NCBI RefSeq assembly: GCF_040144835.1
Contig: NZ_CP151632.1
Coordinates: 1,984,001-2,048,000, forward strand
Origin: Microbacterium sp. LWS13-1.2
GTDB lineage: Bacteria; Actinomycetota; Actinomycetes; Actinomycetales; Microbacteriaceae
DNA length: 64,000 nucleotides
Direction: 5' to 3'
Each line of letters starts with the position of its first letter. The first letter of the stretch is position 1. Positions 43,999 through 52,924 of the stretch are shown here, in pieces. The notes beneath the pieces are model-generated. The model was given only the letters and a program-made list of their open reading frames with translations. It ran no database searches and was not told the DNA's origin. Made by a program: the position numbers and the translations under genes.

Positions 43999-44390
43999 CT
44001 TTGGCGGTCGGCTCAGAAAGACCCCAGCCGCCAGCGCATAGCTCCACGGGATGCGCTCCTGCTCGAGCCGAATGTTACCGCCGGCGCTCAGCGACTGGAG
44101 CGTCGCGCGCTCTCCGGGTGTGAGCAGCTCGAACACACCGACGTTCGGTTCTGGATCGAGCCCCCAGAGGTCGCGGTGGTCGAATAGGGTCTCGGCATCC
44201 ATCAACGCCGAGGTCGCCTCCACTCCCCTGGCTCGAAGTCGGTTCAGACACATCGGTCAGCCCCCGGAAGGAGAGCGACGGATCGAGAACACGGATCCGC
44301 ATGAGCGGCGACGGCTCGCGAAGACCCAGTCCGGATGCACCGGTTCCCGCGCGATGCAGCGCCTCAACGAGTCCTCGGCGTGACAAGCGA
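43975..44390 (-). pseudogene. jetD: Wadjet JetD remnant
   Basis: Remnant of the Toprim-fold nuclease subunit of a Wadjet anti-plasmid system. A C-terminal part (about 44253 down to 43990) reads LNRLRARGVEATSALMDAETLFDHRDLWG ... LTPGERATL ... NIRLEQERIPWSYAL, typical of the JetD end. A second piece at 44255-44310, in another frame, reads MRIRVLDPSLSFRGLTDVS. They abut out of frame, so the intervening core and most of the N-terminus are deleted; intact JetD is about 400 residues. The gene cannot make a working product. Confidence 0.7.
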
Positions 44391-44392
44391 GG

Positions 44393-46939
44393 TCACGCGC
44401 GCGACTCCACATGCGGCGTGGCGGCCACTTCTGCTTGTTCAACAGAAAAGACCACGTTCGCCAGCCGTGATGCGTTGCGATCGGGGTTCGACACCGACGT
44501 GATCGCTCCAACGTACTGCTCGAGAGTCTGCAACAGCTTCTGAGGCGTCGCAAGAATCATGTGGAACCCGAACTCGCGGAAGACTTCCATCGCGTTGCGC
44601 GTGTGTCGGATGTCAGCCTTATCGAACGCTTCGTCGAGCACGATCGACCCGACCCGCGGCACGTCGTCCTCTTCCTCTGTGAGCTGATACCGCAGCGCCG
44701 CGGCGAGACAGAAGATCACGAGCTTCTGTCGTTGTCCGCCTGACAAGCCCTCGGCTGAGTCGTACACCCGCACAACGCGGCCCGTGACGTCCTTCTCCCG
44801 GGCAAGGAAACTCACGTGGAGCCTCGTGTCGAGCACGCGGTTCCGCCAGTCAATGTCGACGCGGTCCTTAGACCTAAGCCGCCCGATCACGCGCTGCAGC
44901 ACGGCGAAGCGCTGCTCCGCACCGGCGGCCGACTGGTCGGCCCAGTTGCCTTCGACGATACGGCGCAGGTCGGTGAGGAACTCCTCGACCTGGTCTCATC
45001 TGCGAAAGGATCCTCCCCGTCAACGCATCCCTGGGGCGGTCCCCATTCGAGGGCGCAGATTGCTTCCTCGAGATCGAAGTGAAGACGAAGCGGACCCCGA
45101 ACGTCGCGAAGGGTTCCCGACCGGCTCGTGAGCGCCCGAAGTTCGTCACGCCGAGCCTTGGTCACCGCCGCCGCGGAAGCCAGATCCACTTGGTCCCAGG
45201 TGAACGCGGACACGCGCGTGAAGACGTCGCGCCGGGTCACTGCATTCTGGCGAAGCGAGTCGGCCTCGGCATCCCGGCTGGCTGCCTCCTCCATTGCCGC
45301 CTTCGCTTCACGACGACGCTCAAGCAGCGCCTCGAGCCGCGCCTCGGTATCGCCGCCCAGCACCCACCGGGTGGCATCACCGACGTCGTGACGGTCATCC
45401 TTCTCGTACCGGCGTGAGTTGCGCTTGACGAGGCCGCCGATCGTGACACCGCGTTCGACGTCGTCGAGCTCGTCGGGGTGCGAAACGCAGGCGTAGTCGA
45501 ACTCGGTAGCGATGCGCTTGCGAACGTACGATGCAAGGGGCCCGTCGCTCACCGCGAGGCGATGAACGAGCGAGCGGGCATCCTTGGGGCGACGCGGCTC
45601 GTCGACCGAGTGCGGGACGGCTTCGATCACGAGCCGGACACCGAGTGTCCGGGACTCGGTCGCACGACGGGCGACGACAATAAGTTCGTCGCGCACGAGG
45701 AGCGTCGACGAAAACGGCGCAATCACTCGCTCTGCCGCACCGCGCCAGGCGGAGTGCTGCTCGGCGACCGAGATCAGCTCGCCGGCGAAGGGGAACGTCG
45801 ACACCGGCACGCCGACCGCATCCGCGAGGAATCGCCGCGCTCCCAGGAGCTTCTCATCGAGATTGCTCCGGTGATCCCTCCGCGATTGAATCTGCTTCGT
45901 GACCTCGTCCAGTGCCTTTCGCGACTGACTCGCAGCGTCACGCACGTCGTACGACACTGCGGGGACATCGCGCGCAGCCTCGGTGACGGCGGCAGCCAGC
46001 AGCTCTGCGAACTGGGCGGAGGCTTCGGGCATCGGTGCTCCGATGCGCGCCAGCTCGGCGGCAAGCTGAGCTCGATACTGCTCGACCACGCGTCGTCGAC
46101 CCGGTGCAGGGCATCAGCCTGCTTGCGCAAGTCGACCACGTGCTTGTGCGCGGCATCGAGCTCGGTGAACTGCTCGACAGCGGTCTCGGCGCGTGAGAGG
46201 GTCCCCGGCTGATCGAGCATGAATCCCCGGAACAGCGCGTCAAGGGTCCCGAGGTTCTTGGCCGACTGCGTCTTGTGAAGAAGCAGCAGGGTCGCGTCTC
46301 CGCGGAAGCCGAACTGCCGGATGACACGTTCATGAAAGCGGCCGTGTCGTCCGCCGGTGGTGATCAGCGCATCGGGGAGCGCCTTCACCATGCTGCGGGC
46401 ATCGATGCCACCTTCGACGTGCGGCTTCATGTCGAGGAGCTGCACATGACCGCGGGCGAAGATCCGCGCATCCTTTAGCGCTGTCGGCTCAGTGCGCGTG
46501 CCGAGCGCGTGGAACACCCGCAGCAGCACGACAGGTTCGTCGCGGAGGTTCTCATAGCGCAGCAGGATGCCGCTCCAGGTCGCCTTCGATCGAAGGTAGG
46601 TCGTCGTAGCCCGGTCGGCGGTCGCGTCCGCTTCCTTGCTCCATGCCCCACGCACATAACTCATCAGTGTCCGATCGCTCTGCCGGGAAGCGCCGTCCTG
46701 AGCCGCCGCGTTGAGACGCAACCACTTGTCAGGAGTAAGAACGGCAGCGATCGCGTCGAGCAGAGACGACTTCCCCGATCCGGATGCCCAGTGAACAGGT
46801 GACCGGCGCGCGCGACATCCACGGAGACGTGGCCCGCGAACGTCCCCCAGTTGACGAGTTCGATCTGGGCAAGGCGCCATTGGCCCGGCCTGGTCGGATC
46901 GATCTCCGGCTCGTCGCTGGGGAAGCTCAGCATCGTCAT
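44393..46939 (-). pseudogene. jetC: Wadjet JetC (SMC-like ATPase) pseudogene
   Basis: SMC/MukB-like ATPase of a Wadjet system, readable over three frame changes. N-terminus: WRLAQIELVNWGTFAGHVSV, then the P-loop, which is broken: one frame ends HLFTGHP and the next resumes SGSGKSSLLDAIAAVL (single-base loss near 46788). A second break lies near 46090 (HRVDDA / VVEQYRAQL), a third near 44998 (ADET / QVEEFLTDL). Middle landmarks VKRNSRRYEKDDRHD and ATRWVLGGDTEARL fit JetC; the C-terminal head has GLSGGQRQK and SIVLDEAFDKADIRHT. About 849 codons remain against roughly 1,100, so part of the coiled coil is probably missing too. Non-functional unless the breaks are sequencing errors. Confidence 0.85.
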
Positions 46940-47440
46940 TCGCTCTGCCCCCCGCTGTCGTTCAGCGAGGCGTCGACTTTACCGTCGCCCTCGCGGGCGA
47001 TCCGCCGGTACTCCGAGGTGATCGCGTGGATCCGGTCTGCGTCGACGAGGAGACGGAGCACCGGGGAATATCGGCTCGGTCATCGCCGACGGCGTGCAGC
47101 ACGCGGAGCTTGTTCTGCATCTTGTTCCACGACGAGTTGACTCGGCTCGCGAAGTCCGGTGCGCGGCGACGATTGCCGCTCGCGCAACTCCGTCGGTGCC
47201 CTGCCACGCGCGCACCTCGGGTTCATCGTCCACGGTGCCCTGCTCGGCTGCGATCGATAGGAGGCCGACCACGCTGCCGACCCCCTGCGTCGCCGTGACT
47301 CGGTCACGCTGGTACGCGGCGCGGCACGGCTCTGGAGGAATCGAATGGCCGCGATCGCCGGCAGACGGCACCGGCTCCACCCCGAGCGACCGCATCTTCT
47401 CGTGGACACTGACCGGACCGTGATCCAGCTCGGACCGCTC
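46936..47440 (-). pseudogene. jetB: Wadjet JetB-like subunit remnant
   Basis: Remnant of the gene immediately upstream of jetC, whose stop overlaps the jetC start (ATGA), the position of jetB. Readable in three frames: VVGLLSIAAEQG...DEPEVRAWQGTDG; then PDFASRVNSSWNKMQNKLRV; then YSPVLRLLVDADRIHAITSE down to GDGKVDASLND. At least two frameshifts separate them. The N-terminus is cut off at the junction with the IS256 fragment near 47440. Assignment to JetB (DUF4194-like, MukE-type accessory subunit) rests mainly on position and the SPVLRLLVDAD segment. jetA is absent. Confidence 0.6.
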
Positions 47441-47941
47441 CAACGAGGTACGGGAACCAGGTGTGATCGATCCGGCGATGGAGAAGCTCCTGCACGGCCT
47501 CGTCGATCTCGCCGCAGATCCGCGACACGGTCGACCTCGAGATGCCGGTGTCGTTGCCGAGGGCCCGGATCAGCTGGTCGACCTTCCGAGTGCTCACCCC
47601 GTCGATCCAGGCCTGGCAGATCACCGCGTAGAGCGCCTTGTCGACCCGACGGCGCGGGAAAGCAGCGACGGGAAGAACGACCCCTCCGGCAGCTTCGGGA
47701 TCGCAAGATCCACCTCCCCGGCCGGGGTCGCGAGGGTCTTGGGGCGGGTCCCGTTGCGGCGTGTGGTGCGCTTCGGGGTCCGCTCGTGCGGGGCGGCACC
47801 GATCTTCACGGGCGCTTCCGCGTTGATCAGGTCCTGCAGGCCTGCCTGCAGCATCCGCCGGAACACGTCCGAGTGGGCGAGAACGGGATCGGCGAGGACT
47901 TCGCCGATCAGGGTCGTCAAGGCAGACTGATGGTGGGTCAT
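47441..47941 (-). pseudogene. IS256-family transposase fragment
   Basis: N-terminal part of a mutator-type transposase. From ATG 47941: MTHHQSALTTLIGEVLADPV, FRRMLQAGLQDLINAEAPVK and VDLAIPKLPEGSFFPSLL; after a frameshift near 47650: VDKALYAVICQAWIDGVST and RKVDQLIRALGNDTGISRST, ending HTWFPYL, where intact enzymes continue into the first catalytic Asp (DATY). The rest is missing; jetB sequence follows directly. The IS end probably lies around 48050, where AGTGACACCACG resembles ends of this family. Confidence 0.8.
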
Positions 47942-48146
47942 CGTGAGATTCACTTCTTTGCTTCTTGGCGGAAACAACTGGGTATCCCACGATGGCCCTC
48001 ATACGTCGACGACGACGAGCACCTCGCGGGAAGTGACACCACGCTATGGGACTCACCCTGCGAGTGCTGCGGAGAAGGCATTTGGATAGGAGCGAGGGAG
48101 CGTCTCGCGGAGAGAGCGAGAACGCGGGACGGGACATGGCTCGCGG

Positions 48147-48623
48147 TCAGCTGTGGAGATCGCGGTCGGGGAGGACGGTGGTGGGGCGGATGTGTTCGTA
48201 CACGATCGAGGTGCGCACGTCGGCGACTTCGGGTTTCTCGGTGAGGCGGTCGATCACGAAAGCGTAGAGGTGGTTGTTGTCGGGCACTGCGATGTGGATG
48301 AGGAAGTCCTCGCTGCCGCTTGTTACGAACACGCCGAGCACTTCGGGCAAGCCTGCCGCCCATTCGCGGAAGCCCTCAATGTTCGCACGTGTCGGTGGGC
48401 GAACTCGTACCGCGACAAGAGCTTGGACAGGTCGGCCGATCTTCCCCAGATCGACCTCGAGACGTGCGCCGATGATCACGCCGCGCTCACGGAGCGATCG
48501 CATCCGGTCCAGAGAGGTGGTTGGGGCGACCCCCACTGCGGCGGCGATGTCGCGGTTGGTGCGCCGCGCATCGCGCTGGAGTTCCCGGAGGATCGCCGTA
48601 TCAAGTTCGTCCAGGCCTGTCAT
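48147..48623 (-). CDS. Lrp/AsnC family transcriptional regulator
   Basis: 158-residue feast/famine regulator: helix-turn-helix in residues 5-60 (LDTAILRELQRDARRTNRDIAAAVGVAPTTSLDRMRSLRERGVI region) and a RAM ligand domain (VQALVAVRVRPPTRANIEGF, VLGVFVTSGSEDFLIHIAVPDN). ATG 48623 is the family start; the longer open frame runs antisense through the DUF2000 gene. Divergent from DUF2000 with an inverted repeat between, the typical layout of an Lrp regulator and its target. Confidence 0.9.
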   Translation of the reverse strand: MTGLDELDTAILRELQRDARRTNRDIAAAVGVAPTTSLDRMRSLRERGVIIGARLEVDLGKIGRPVQALVAVRVRPPTRANIEGFREWAAGLPEVLGVFVTSGSEDFLIHIAVPDNNHLYAFVIDRLTEKPEVADVRTSIVYEHIRPTTVLPDRDLHS

Positions 48624-48634
48624 GTAGCGATGAT

Positions 48635-48653
48635 ATCCGTATAAAGTACGGAT
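48635..48653. promoter_or_regulatory. Candidate Lrp operator
   Basis: Perfect 7-bp inverted repeat ATCCGTA-TAAAG-TACGGAT in the 109-base divergent region between the Lrp and DUF2000 genes, 12 bases upstream of the Lrp start. Position suggests autoregulation and control of DUF2000. Confidence 0.55.
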
Positions 48654-48732
48654 GCTCGCATGGTAGCCGAATGTTCTCGTAGAATACACGACTGATAGTG
48701 CAGCAAAATGCGCTCGGCAGGGGAGATGTTGT

Positions 48733-49203
48733 ATGAGTGACCAGTTCATCGGGTTCGAACCTGCGGAAGTGCGCACGGGCGAACCTACTCGGTCGGCGCG
48801 ACTGAAGTGGGTCATCATCGTCGATGCTGGTCTGCCTGCCGGCCGGAGCGTCAACGCTGCAGCGTGTGTCGCCGCCGCCACCTCTCCGGCTGTGTCCGGA
48901 CTGCTTGCCCAGGGTGGTGTCGATGCCGACGGCACCACGCATCATGGCTTGCCATGGGCGGGGTGCACGATCTTGGCTGCTGACGCCGAGAGGCTGCGCC
49001 GGGTCCGCGACAAGGCGTTCGGTCGCGACGACGTCTTCGTCGCGGATATGCCGCTTGCCGCCCAGGACACCCGTGTTTATGACGAGTACCTCGAGATGCT
49101 AAGCACTCTGCCTGGTTCGGAGGTGGGCTATGCCGCGGTGAGCCTGGTTGGACCACGTAAGTCTGTTGACCGGATCGTTGGCGGGCTGAGTCTGCTGGCG
49201 TGA
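48733..49203 (+). CDS. DUF2000 family protein
   Basis: 156-residue protein with the DUF2000 pattern (peptidyl-tRNA hydrolase-like fold): LKWVIIVDAGLPAGRSVNAAACVAAA, DADGTTHHGLPWAGCTILAA, DTRVYDEYLEML and a closing YAAVSLVGPRKSVDRIVGGLSLL. Biochemical role is not established for the family. AGGGGAG precedes the ATG. Probably controlled by the divergent Lrp protein. Confidence 0.85.
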   Translation: MSDQFIGFEPAEVRTGEPTRSARLKWVIIVDAGLPAGRSVNAAACVAAATSPAVSGLLAQGGVDADGTTHHGLPWAGCTILAADAERLRRVRDKAFGRDDVFVADMPLAAQDTRVYDEYLEMLSTLPGSEVGYAAVSLVGPRKSVDRIVGGLSLLA

Positions 49204-49229
49204 GCGTCACGAGACCCCCTTCCACGGCG

Positions 49230-49370
49230 TCGTCAGTGCGAGTAGGTACTCTCGGGCCGGTTGCAGTGCTCGGTCCCGATGGCGCGCGAGCCTTCCGAAA
49301 AGACCTGCCGAACGCCGAGGTTCACCTCCTCGAGGGTGGACACTTCCTGCTGGAGAGCACCTCGAGGAAA
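49230..49370 (+). pseudogene. Alpha/beta hydrolase C-terminal fragment
   Basis: About 45 codons: GPVAVLGPDGARAFRKDLPNAE then VHLLEGGHFLLES, the segment that carries the catalytic His in haloalkane-dehalogenase-like alpha/beta hydrolases (GPDGARAF..DLP.AEVHLLDTGHFALE pattern). No nucleophile elbow or start. The frame runs open into the next gene but without further similarity. Confidence 0.65.
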
Positions 49371-49574
49371 CAGCGGCTGTCATTCGCGGCTTTCTTGACC
49401 CCGTTCCGGCGTTGGTGTGCTCGACTGATTACACCGAAGCTTCGACATCGGGCGAGAGGTTCGAGTACGCGACAGGACAGGCTTGCCCATGTCCCGCGCT
49501 CCCGTAGGGCGAGCAGGCGCCGCACAAGACCCACAGACATAGGCCATACACGACCCACAGATATCGGAGGAGCA

Positions 49575-49871
49575 ATGACCCATCACATCGAGTGGCAGCA
49601 TGTTTCAGTTGCCCACGTCATCCGCGCAATGGAGGAGTACGACCGACTGGGTGCAGTCGAGTTCTTTTCCGTACACGGTTTTGCCCCGGCCACGACGTAC
49701 GAGCTCATCAACGACAACAAGGTGTACCCACCCAAGGCAATCCTGGGTGCGGCTTACGAGTTGGCCACCGGAACACGCCTGTCGTCGGGTGATTTTGAGG
49801 GCGGCAAGGCCGGTGCCGTGAAGGTTCTTCGTGAGCTCGGATTCAGGGTGGAACCGCAGCAGCCAGCCTGA
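49575..49871 (+). CDS. Small protein resembling the ScoMcrA N-terminal head domain
   Basis: 98 residues with an AGGAG ribosome-binding site. VAHVIRAMEEYDRLGAVEFF, VHGFAPATTYELINDNKVYP, PKAILGAAYELATGTRLS and FEGGKAGAVKVLRELGF match the N-terminal head module of ScoMcrA-like type IV restriction enzymes and related HNH proteins. Here the module is alone: no SRA or HNH domain follows, so it may be a truncated enzyme or a stand-alone form. It lies in a zone of decayed genes next to a Wadjet remnant, which favours a relic of defence functions. Confidence 0.65.
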   Translation: MTHHIEWQHVSVAHVIRAMEEYDRLGAVEFFSVHGFAPATTYELINDNKVYPPKAILGAAYELATGTRLSSGDFEGGKAGAVKVLRELGFRVEPQQPA

Positions 49872-49964
49872 CCACCTCGCTCGACTGCACCGGCAATCCG
49901 GGAACGGGCTACGGGGAATCCCATCGAAGCTCCCGCGGAAACGCGCTCTAGTTGAGCCCGCGAG

Positions 49965-50103
49965 CGTTAAACCGAGCGCGCGGCAGGGTTGACCCGGCGC
50001 CCAACGAAATGCGCCATTGAACGCGGACTCCGACGGATAGTCGACCGTCGACGCCGCCGCTGCGATCGTCTGGTGCCGGAGGGCCCGGGCCCGAGCACTC
50101 CAG
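49965..50103 (-). pseudogene. AraC-type regulator C-terminal fragment
   Basis: About 45 codons reading ARALRHQTIAAAASTVDYPSESAFNGAFRWAPG in pieces, matching the second helix-turn-helix of AraC regulators (IA.VA..VGY.SESAF.RAF pattern). No upstream domain or start; the signature Gly before Tyr is Asp. A decayed remnant. Confidence 0.55.
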
Positions 50104-50363
50104 ACGAACTGGTCGAGAGTTTTCGCCGCAACGCACCCAGCATGCCCGATATCGAACCGGAGATCGCGGAAAACGGCGGGGCCCGGGTACGGGATCCCTC
50201 AGCGGGCCGAGTACGTGTGTCGGCGAGCGAACTGCTCGCTGAGGGCACCCAAACGGTCGAAAGTGCGCACGGCCCGGCGCATACGCGCGCAGAAGCTGCC
50301 CAGCGGTGTCGCCATCGTCGGATACGTTGTGGCTTGACACCGAGCGTCTCCCATGTTCCCCCG

Positions 50364-50471
50364 ATCCCCGCTGCGCGAGACGTGCACGATTGCGACTTCC
50401 ACGATGCGGTCGTGGTACTCGGGGAACAGTCCCGTCGTCTCCAGATCGACTACTGCGAATCCATGCCCCAT
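50364..50471 (-). pseudogene. DnaQ-like exonuclease N-terminal fragment
   Basis: Begins MGHGFAVVDLETTGLFPEYH then DRIVEVAIVHVSRSGD, the Exo I motif (DxE) of DEDD exonucleases related to DNA polymerase III epsilon. After about 36 codons the reading frame loses similarity; Exo II and Exo III motifs are not found. Remnant only. Confidence 0.65.
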
Positions 50472-50684
50472 GTGAGCCTCCCTCTGGTAAACCCGATGCG
50501 CGATATGGGCGCCCAATCGATCCACAGCATCTCTGCGGCATCGGCTTGCGACGGTGATGCTCCGCTCGCGTTCGTTGGCTGCTGATCTCCTCTCGTCAGT
50601 TTGGACGAGTGCAAATCGTCCCCATGGGACCACGGCGGACGAGCACTACTCGATCGTAGGTGAGCACGCGGGTCCGCCTCGGCC
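50472..50684. other. Non-coding stretch
   Basis: No convincing gene between the exonuclease remnant and the aldo/keto reductase. No clear terminator for the sugar operon was found. Confidence 0.3.
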
Positions 50685-51680
50685 TCAGTTCGCGTGTGCG
50701 TCGACCCACAGAGACTTGTCGGGCATCAGTTCTGCGGCACGCTGCCAGAAGTCGTCAGGAATTTGCACCGTCAGTCCAGCGAGGAGGAGAGGGACGCGTT
50801 TCGGCTTCGACATGCCGACGATGGTGGTGTCGATTCGCGAGTCGCGAAGCGAGTGTTGCGCGGCGGCGTCAGCGAGTTCGATGCCGAATTCGTCCGCAAG
50901 ATCGAATAGTGCCGAGGTAGCAGATAGGACTTCCGGATGTGCGGGCTTGAAGTTGCTGTAGAGCGGAGGCGCAGTACGCGACGCGAGGAGCCCGCCTCCA
51001 TACACCGCAGCATTCGCCACTCCCATCCCCATCGCCTTTGCGCGGTCGATGAGTTCGTTCGCGCTCCCGTCGACGAGAGTCGCCCGCGAGTGCGTCAGCA
51101 AGACCTCGAACGCACCGGTATCGATGAGCCGATTCATGGTGGGCACGTGACCGCCAGCGATTCCGATATGCCCTACGACGCCGCGATTCCTGAGCTCGAC
51201 CAACGCCTCGATCGCCCCGCCGGGACGTTCGAAACCGGCGTCGGGGGCGTACTCCGGGTCGTGCAGGTATACGAGCGGCAGATACTCCACCCTGAGACGC
51301 GCCAGGCTCTCCGTGACGGACTCCCTGACGCGGGCGCCCGAGTAGTCCCCGTCTTTCCCGTCCACCTTGGTCGTGATGAGCATGCCCTCTGCGGTAGCGC
51401 CCGCGCGTGTGAGTCCCGCGGCGATGCGTAGTTCACTTCGGCCGTCGCCATACATGTTCGCCGTGTCGATCGACCTGATTGGACTTGCGCAGACGGCCTC
51501 GACGAGGGTGATCGCCTGCTCCTCGGGTGTGGCATATCCGAAGAGTTCTGGCATGCTGCCGAGAGGAGCCCCACCCACGGTTATCGCCGACACGCGGAGA
51601 CCGGTGTTCCCGAGCGGTCGCATCCAGTTCGCGGCGTCCGGCGTGACATTGGCGGAGATCGTGGGTTCGGAGTCGGTCAT
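50685..51680 (-). CDS. Aldo/keto reductase (aldose dehydrogenase-like)
   Basis: 331-residue TIM-barrel oxidoreductase. Catalytic tetrad segments: RSIDTANMYGDGRSE (Asp and Tyr), LITTKVD (Lys) and LVYLHDPEY (His). C-terminal cofactor-binding block RIDTTIVGMSKPKRV. Similar to D-threo-aldose/L-fucose dehydrogenases that oxidise aldoses to lactones. Last gene of the LacI-controlled sugar operon, 42 bases after the epimerase. Confidence 0.88.
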   Translation of the reverse strand: MTDSEPTISANVTPDAANWMRPLGNTGLRVSAITVGGAPLGSMPELFGYATPEEQAITLVEAVCASPIRSIDTANMYGDGRSELRIAAGLTRAGATAEGMLITTKVDGKDGDYSGARVRESVTESLARLRVEYLPLVYLHDPEYAPDAGFERPGGAIEALVELRNRGVVGHIGIAGGHVPTMNRLIDTGAFEVLLTHSRATLVDGSANELIDRAKAMGMGVANAAVYGGGLLASRTAPPLYSNFKPAHPEVLSATSALFDLADEFGIELADAAAQHSLRDSRIDTTIVGMSKPKRVPLLLAGLTVQIPDDFWQRAAELMPDKSLWVDAHAN

Positions 51681-51722
51681 TGGTTCACCTGTCTGTCGGT
51701 TGACGGTGCGGGCGGTCCGGGG

Positions 51723-52712
51723 CTAGTAGTGGATTGACTGCTGGTCTACGAACTGGTCGATGCGAGCATCAAGTTCTCGATCGACCGCCTGCCGACTCGG
51801 GTCGTCGTCGTACCAATCGACGATCTCCCGGGCGCCGAGAGAGAACGGCACGGTGGCCACGAAGTCGGGAACCAAGCTCTTGATCTTGCTGTTGTCGAAG
51901 ATCACGGAATGGGCCTTGTCGCCGAGTATTCCGTCCGCCCACTCTGGGAAGGCGCGCGCGACTGCGTTCGAAGCCGCGTGCACGATGTTGGCTGTGGTGC
52001 CGGCGGCAGCCGCAAGCTCATTCGCGATCATGTCCCACGTGAGAATTTCGTCGCTGGTGATGTGGATGGCATCGCCGACACTGCGATCGAGGCCCATGAG
52101 TCCAACTAGCCCGCGCGCGACGTCCCGGTGATTGGTCAGGGTCCATAGCGAGGTGCCGTCTCCATGAACCAGAGTCGGCTTCCCTGCCCTCATCCGCGCG
52201 ATTGCAGTCCAGCCGCCGTCCAGGGGCACTAAGGTGCGGTCATAGGTGTGGGACGGACGTACGATCGTGACCGGGAAGTCGTCCTCCTCGAATGCGTCCA
52301 TGAGCACGCGCTCACAGGCGATCTTGTCCCTCGAGTACTGCCAGAACGGGTTCTTCAGTGGAGTCGACTCAAGGATCGGGAACCGAGTCACGGGCTTTAG
52401 GTACGCCGACGCGGAACTGATGAAGATGTACTGGCCAGTTCGGTCGCGGAAGAGGTCGACGTCGGCCTGCGCCTGCTCTGGGGTGAAAGCGCGGAAATTG
52501 ACTACCACGTCAAAACTTTTCGCGCCGACGGCTTCGCGCACACTCTGCGCATCCGTTGAGTCACCGATCAGTGTTTCCACGTGGTCAATCGGAGGTCGCG
52601 ATGTCTGACGACCTCTGTTGAGAAGAGTCAGTTCGAGGTTTCGCTCGACCGCCAGCTGGCTGCACGCCGAGCTGATGATCCCGTTACCTCCGATAAAAAG
52701 CACCTTGAGCAT
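51723..52712 (-). CDS. NAD-dependent epimerase/dehydratase family protein
   Basis: 329-residue extended short-chain dehydrogenase. N-terminal dinucleotide motif VLFIGGNGIISSACSQLA; catalytic YSRDK (Tyr and Lys) near residue 130; FISSASAYLKP supplies the Ser; WTLTNHRDVARGLVGLM further on. GGNGxI rather than GxxGxxG is typical of atypical members of this family. Acts on a sugar or nucleotide sugar; in a sugar-uptake operon a free or phosphorylated sugar is likely. Preceded by a 212-base gap. Confidence 0.85.
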   Translation of the reverse strand: MLKVLFIGGNGIISSACSQLAVERNLELTLLNRGRQTSRPPIDHVETLIGDSTDAQSVREAVGAKSFDVVVNFRAFTPEQAQADVDLFRDRTGQYIFISSASAYLKPVTRFPILESTPLKNPFWQYSRDKIACERVLMDAFEEDDFPVTIVRPSHTYDRTLVPLDGGWTAIARMRAGKPTLVHGDGTSLWTLTNHRDVARGLVGLMGLDRSVGDAIHITSDEILTWDMIANELAAAAGTTANIVHAASNAVARAFPEWADGILGDKAHSVIFDNSKIKSLVPDFVATVPFSLGAREIVDWYDDDPSRQAVDRELDARIDQFVDQQSIHY

Positions 52713-52924
52713 GTTTTCCTCTTTCAGAATGATGTGTTGTCTTTGACATTGGCGATGCCGAGTCAGGTGCGAAGGCTACTCACTTCGCTGTAAGAGAGCG
52801 GACCCCGACACCTTCGTTTCTGGTTGGACCATTCCCTCGAGTGAGTCTCTGAATTCGTGCAAGCGATGTGCCCCGGGATCCACTCCGCATAACCTTGAAA
52901 TCGATGCTGGCGTAGGAATGCGAG
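52713..52924. other. Gap within the sugar operon
   Basis: 212 bases between the tautomerase and epimerase genes, both minus strand. It may hold a secondary promoter for the epimerase and reductase; I see no clear boxes and no copy of the TTTGCAACGTTGCAAA operator. Confidence 0.3.

Noticed and set aside
49528..49564. Two GACCCACAGAYAT copies 24 bases apart
   Set aside because: Only two short copies just before the ScoMcrA-like gene; no evidence of an operator or minisatellite.
43438..50684. A mobile genomic island with attachment sites around the Wadjet remnant
   Set aside because: No integrase, tRNA or direct repeats marking ends were found; only IS fragments.
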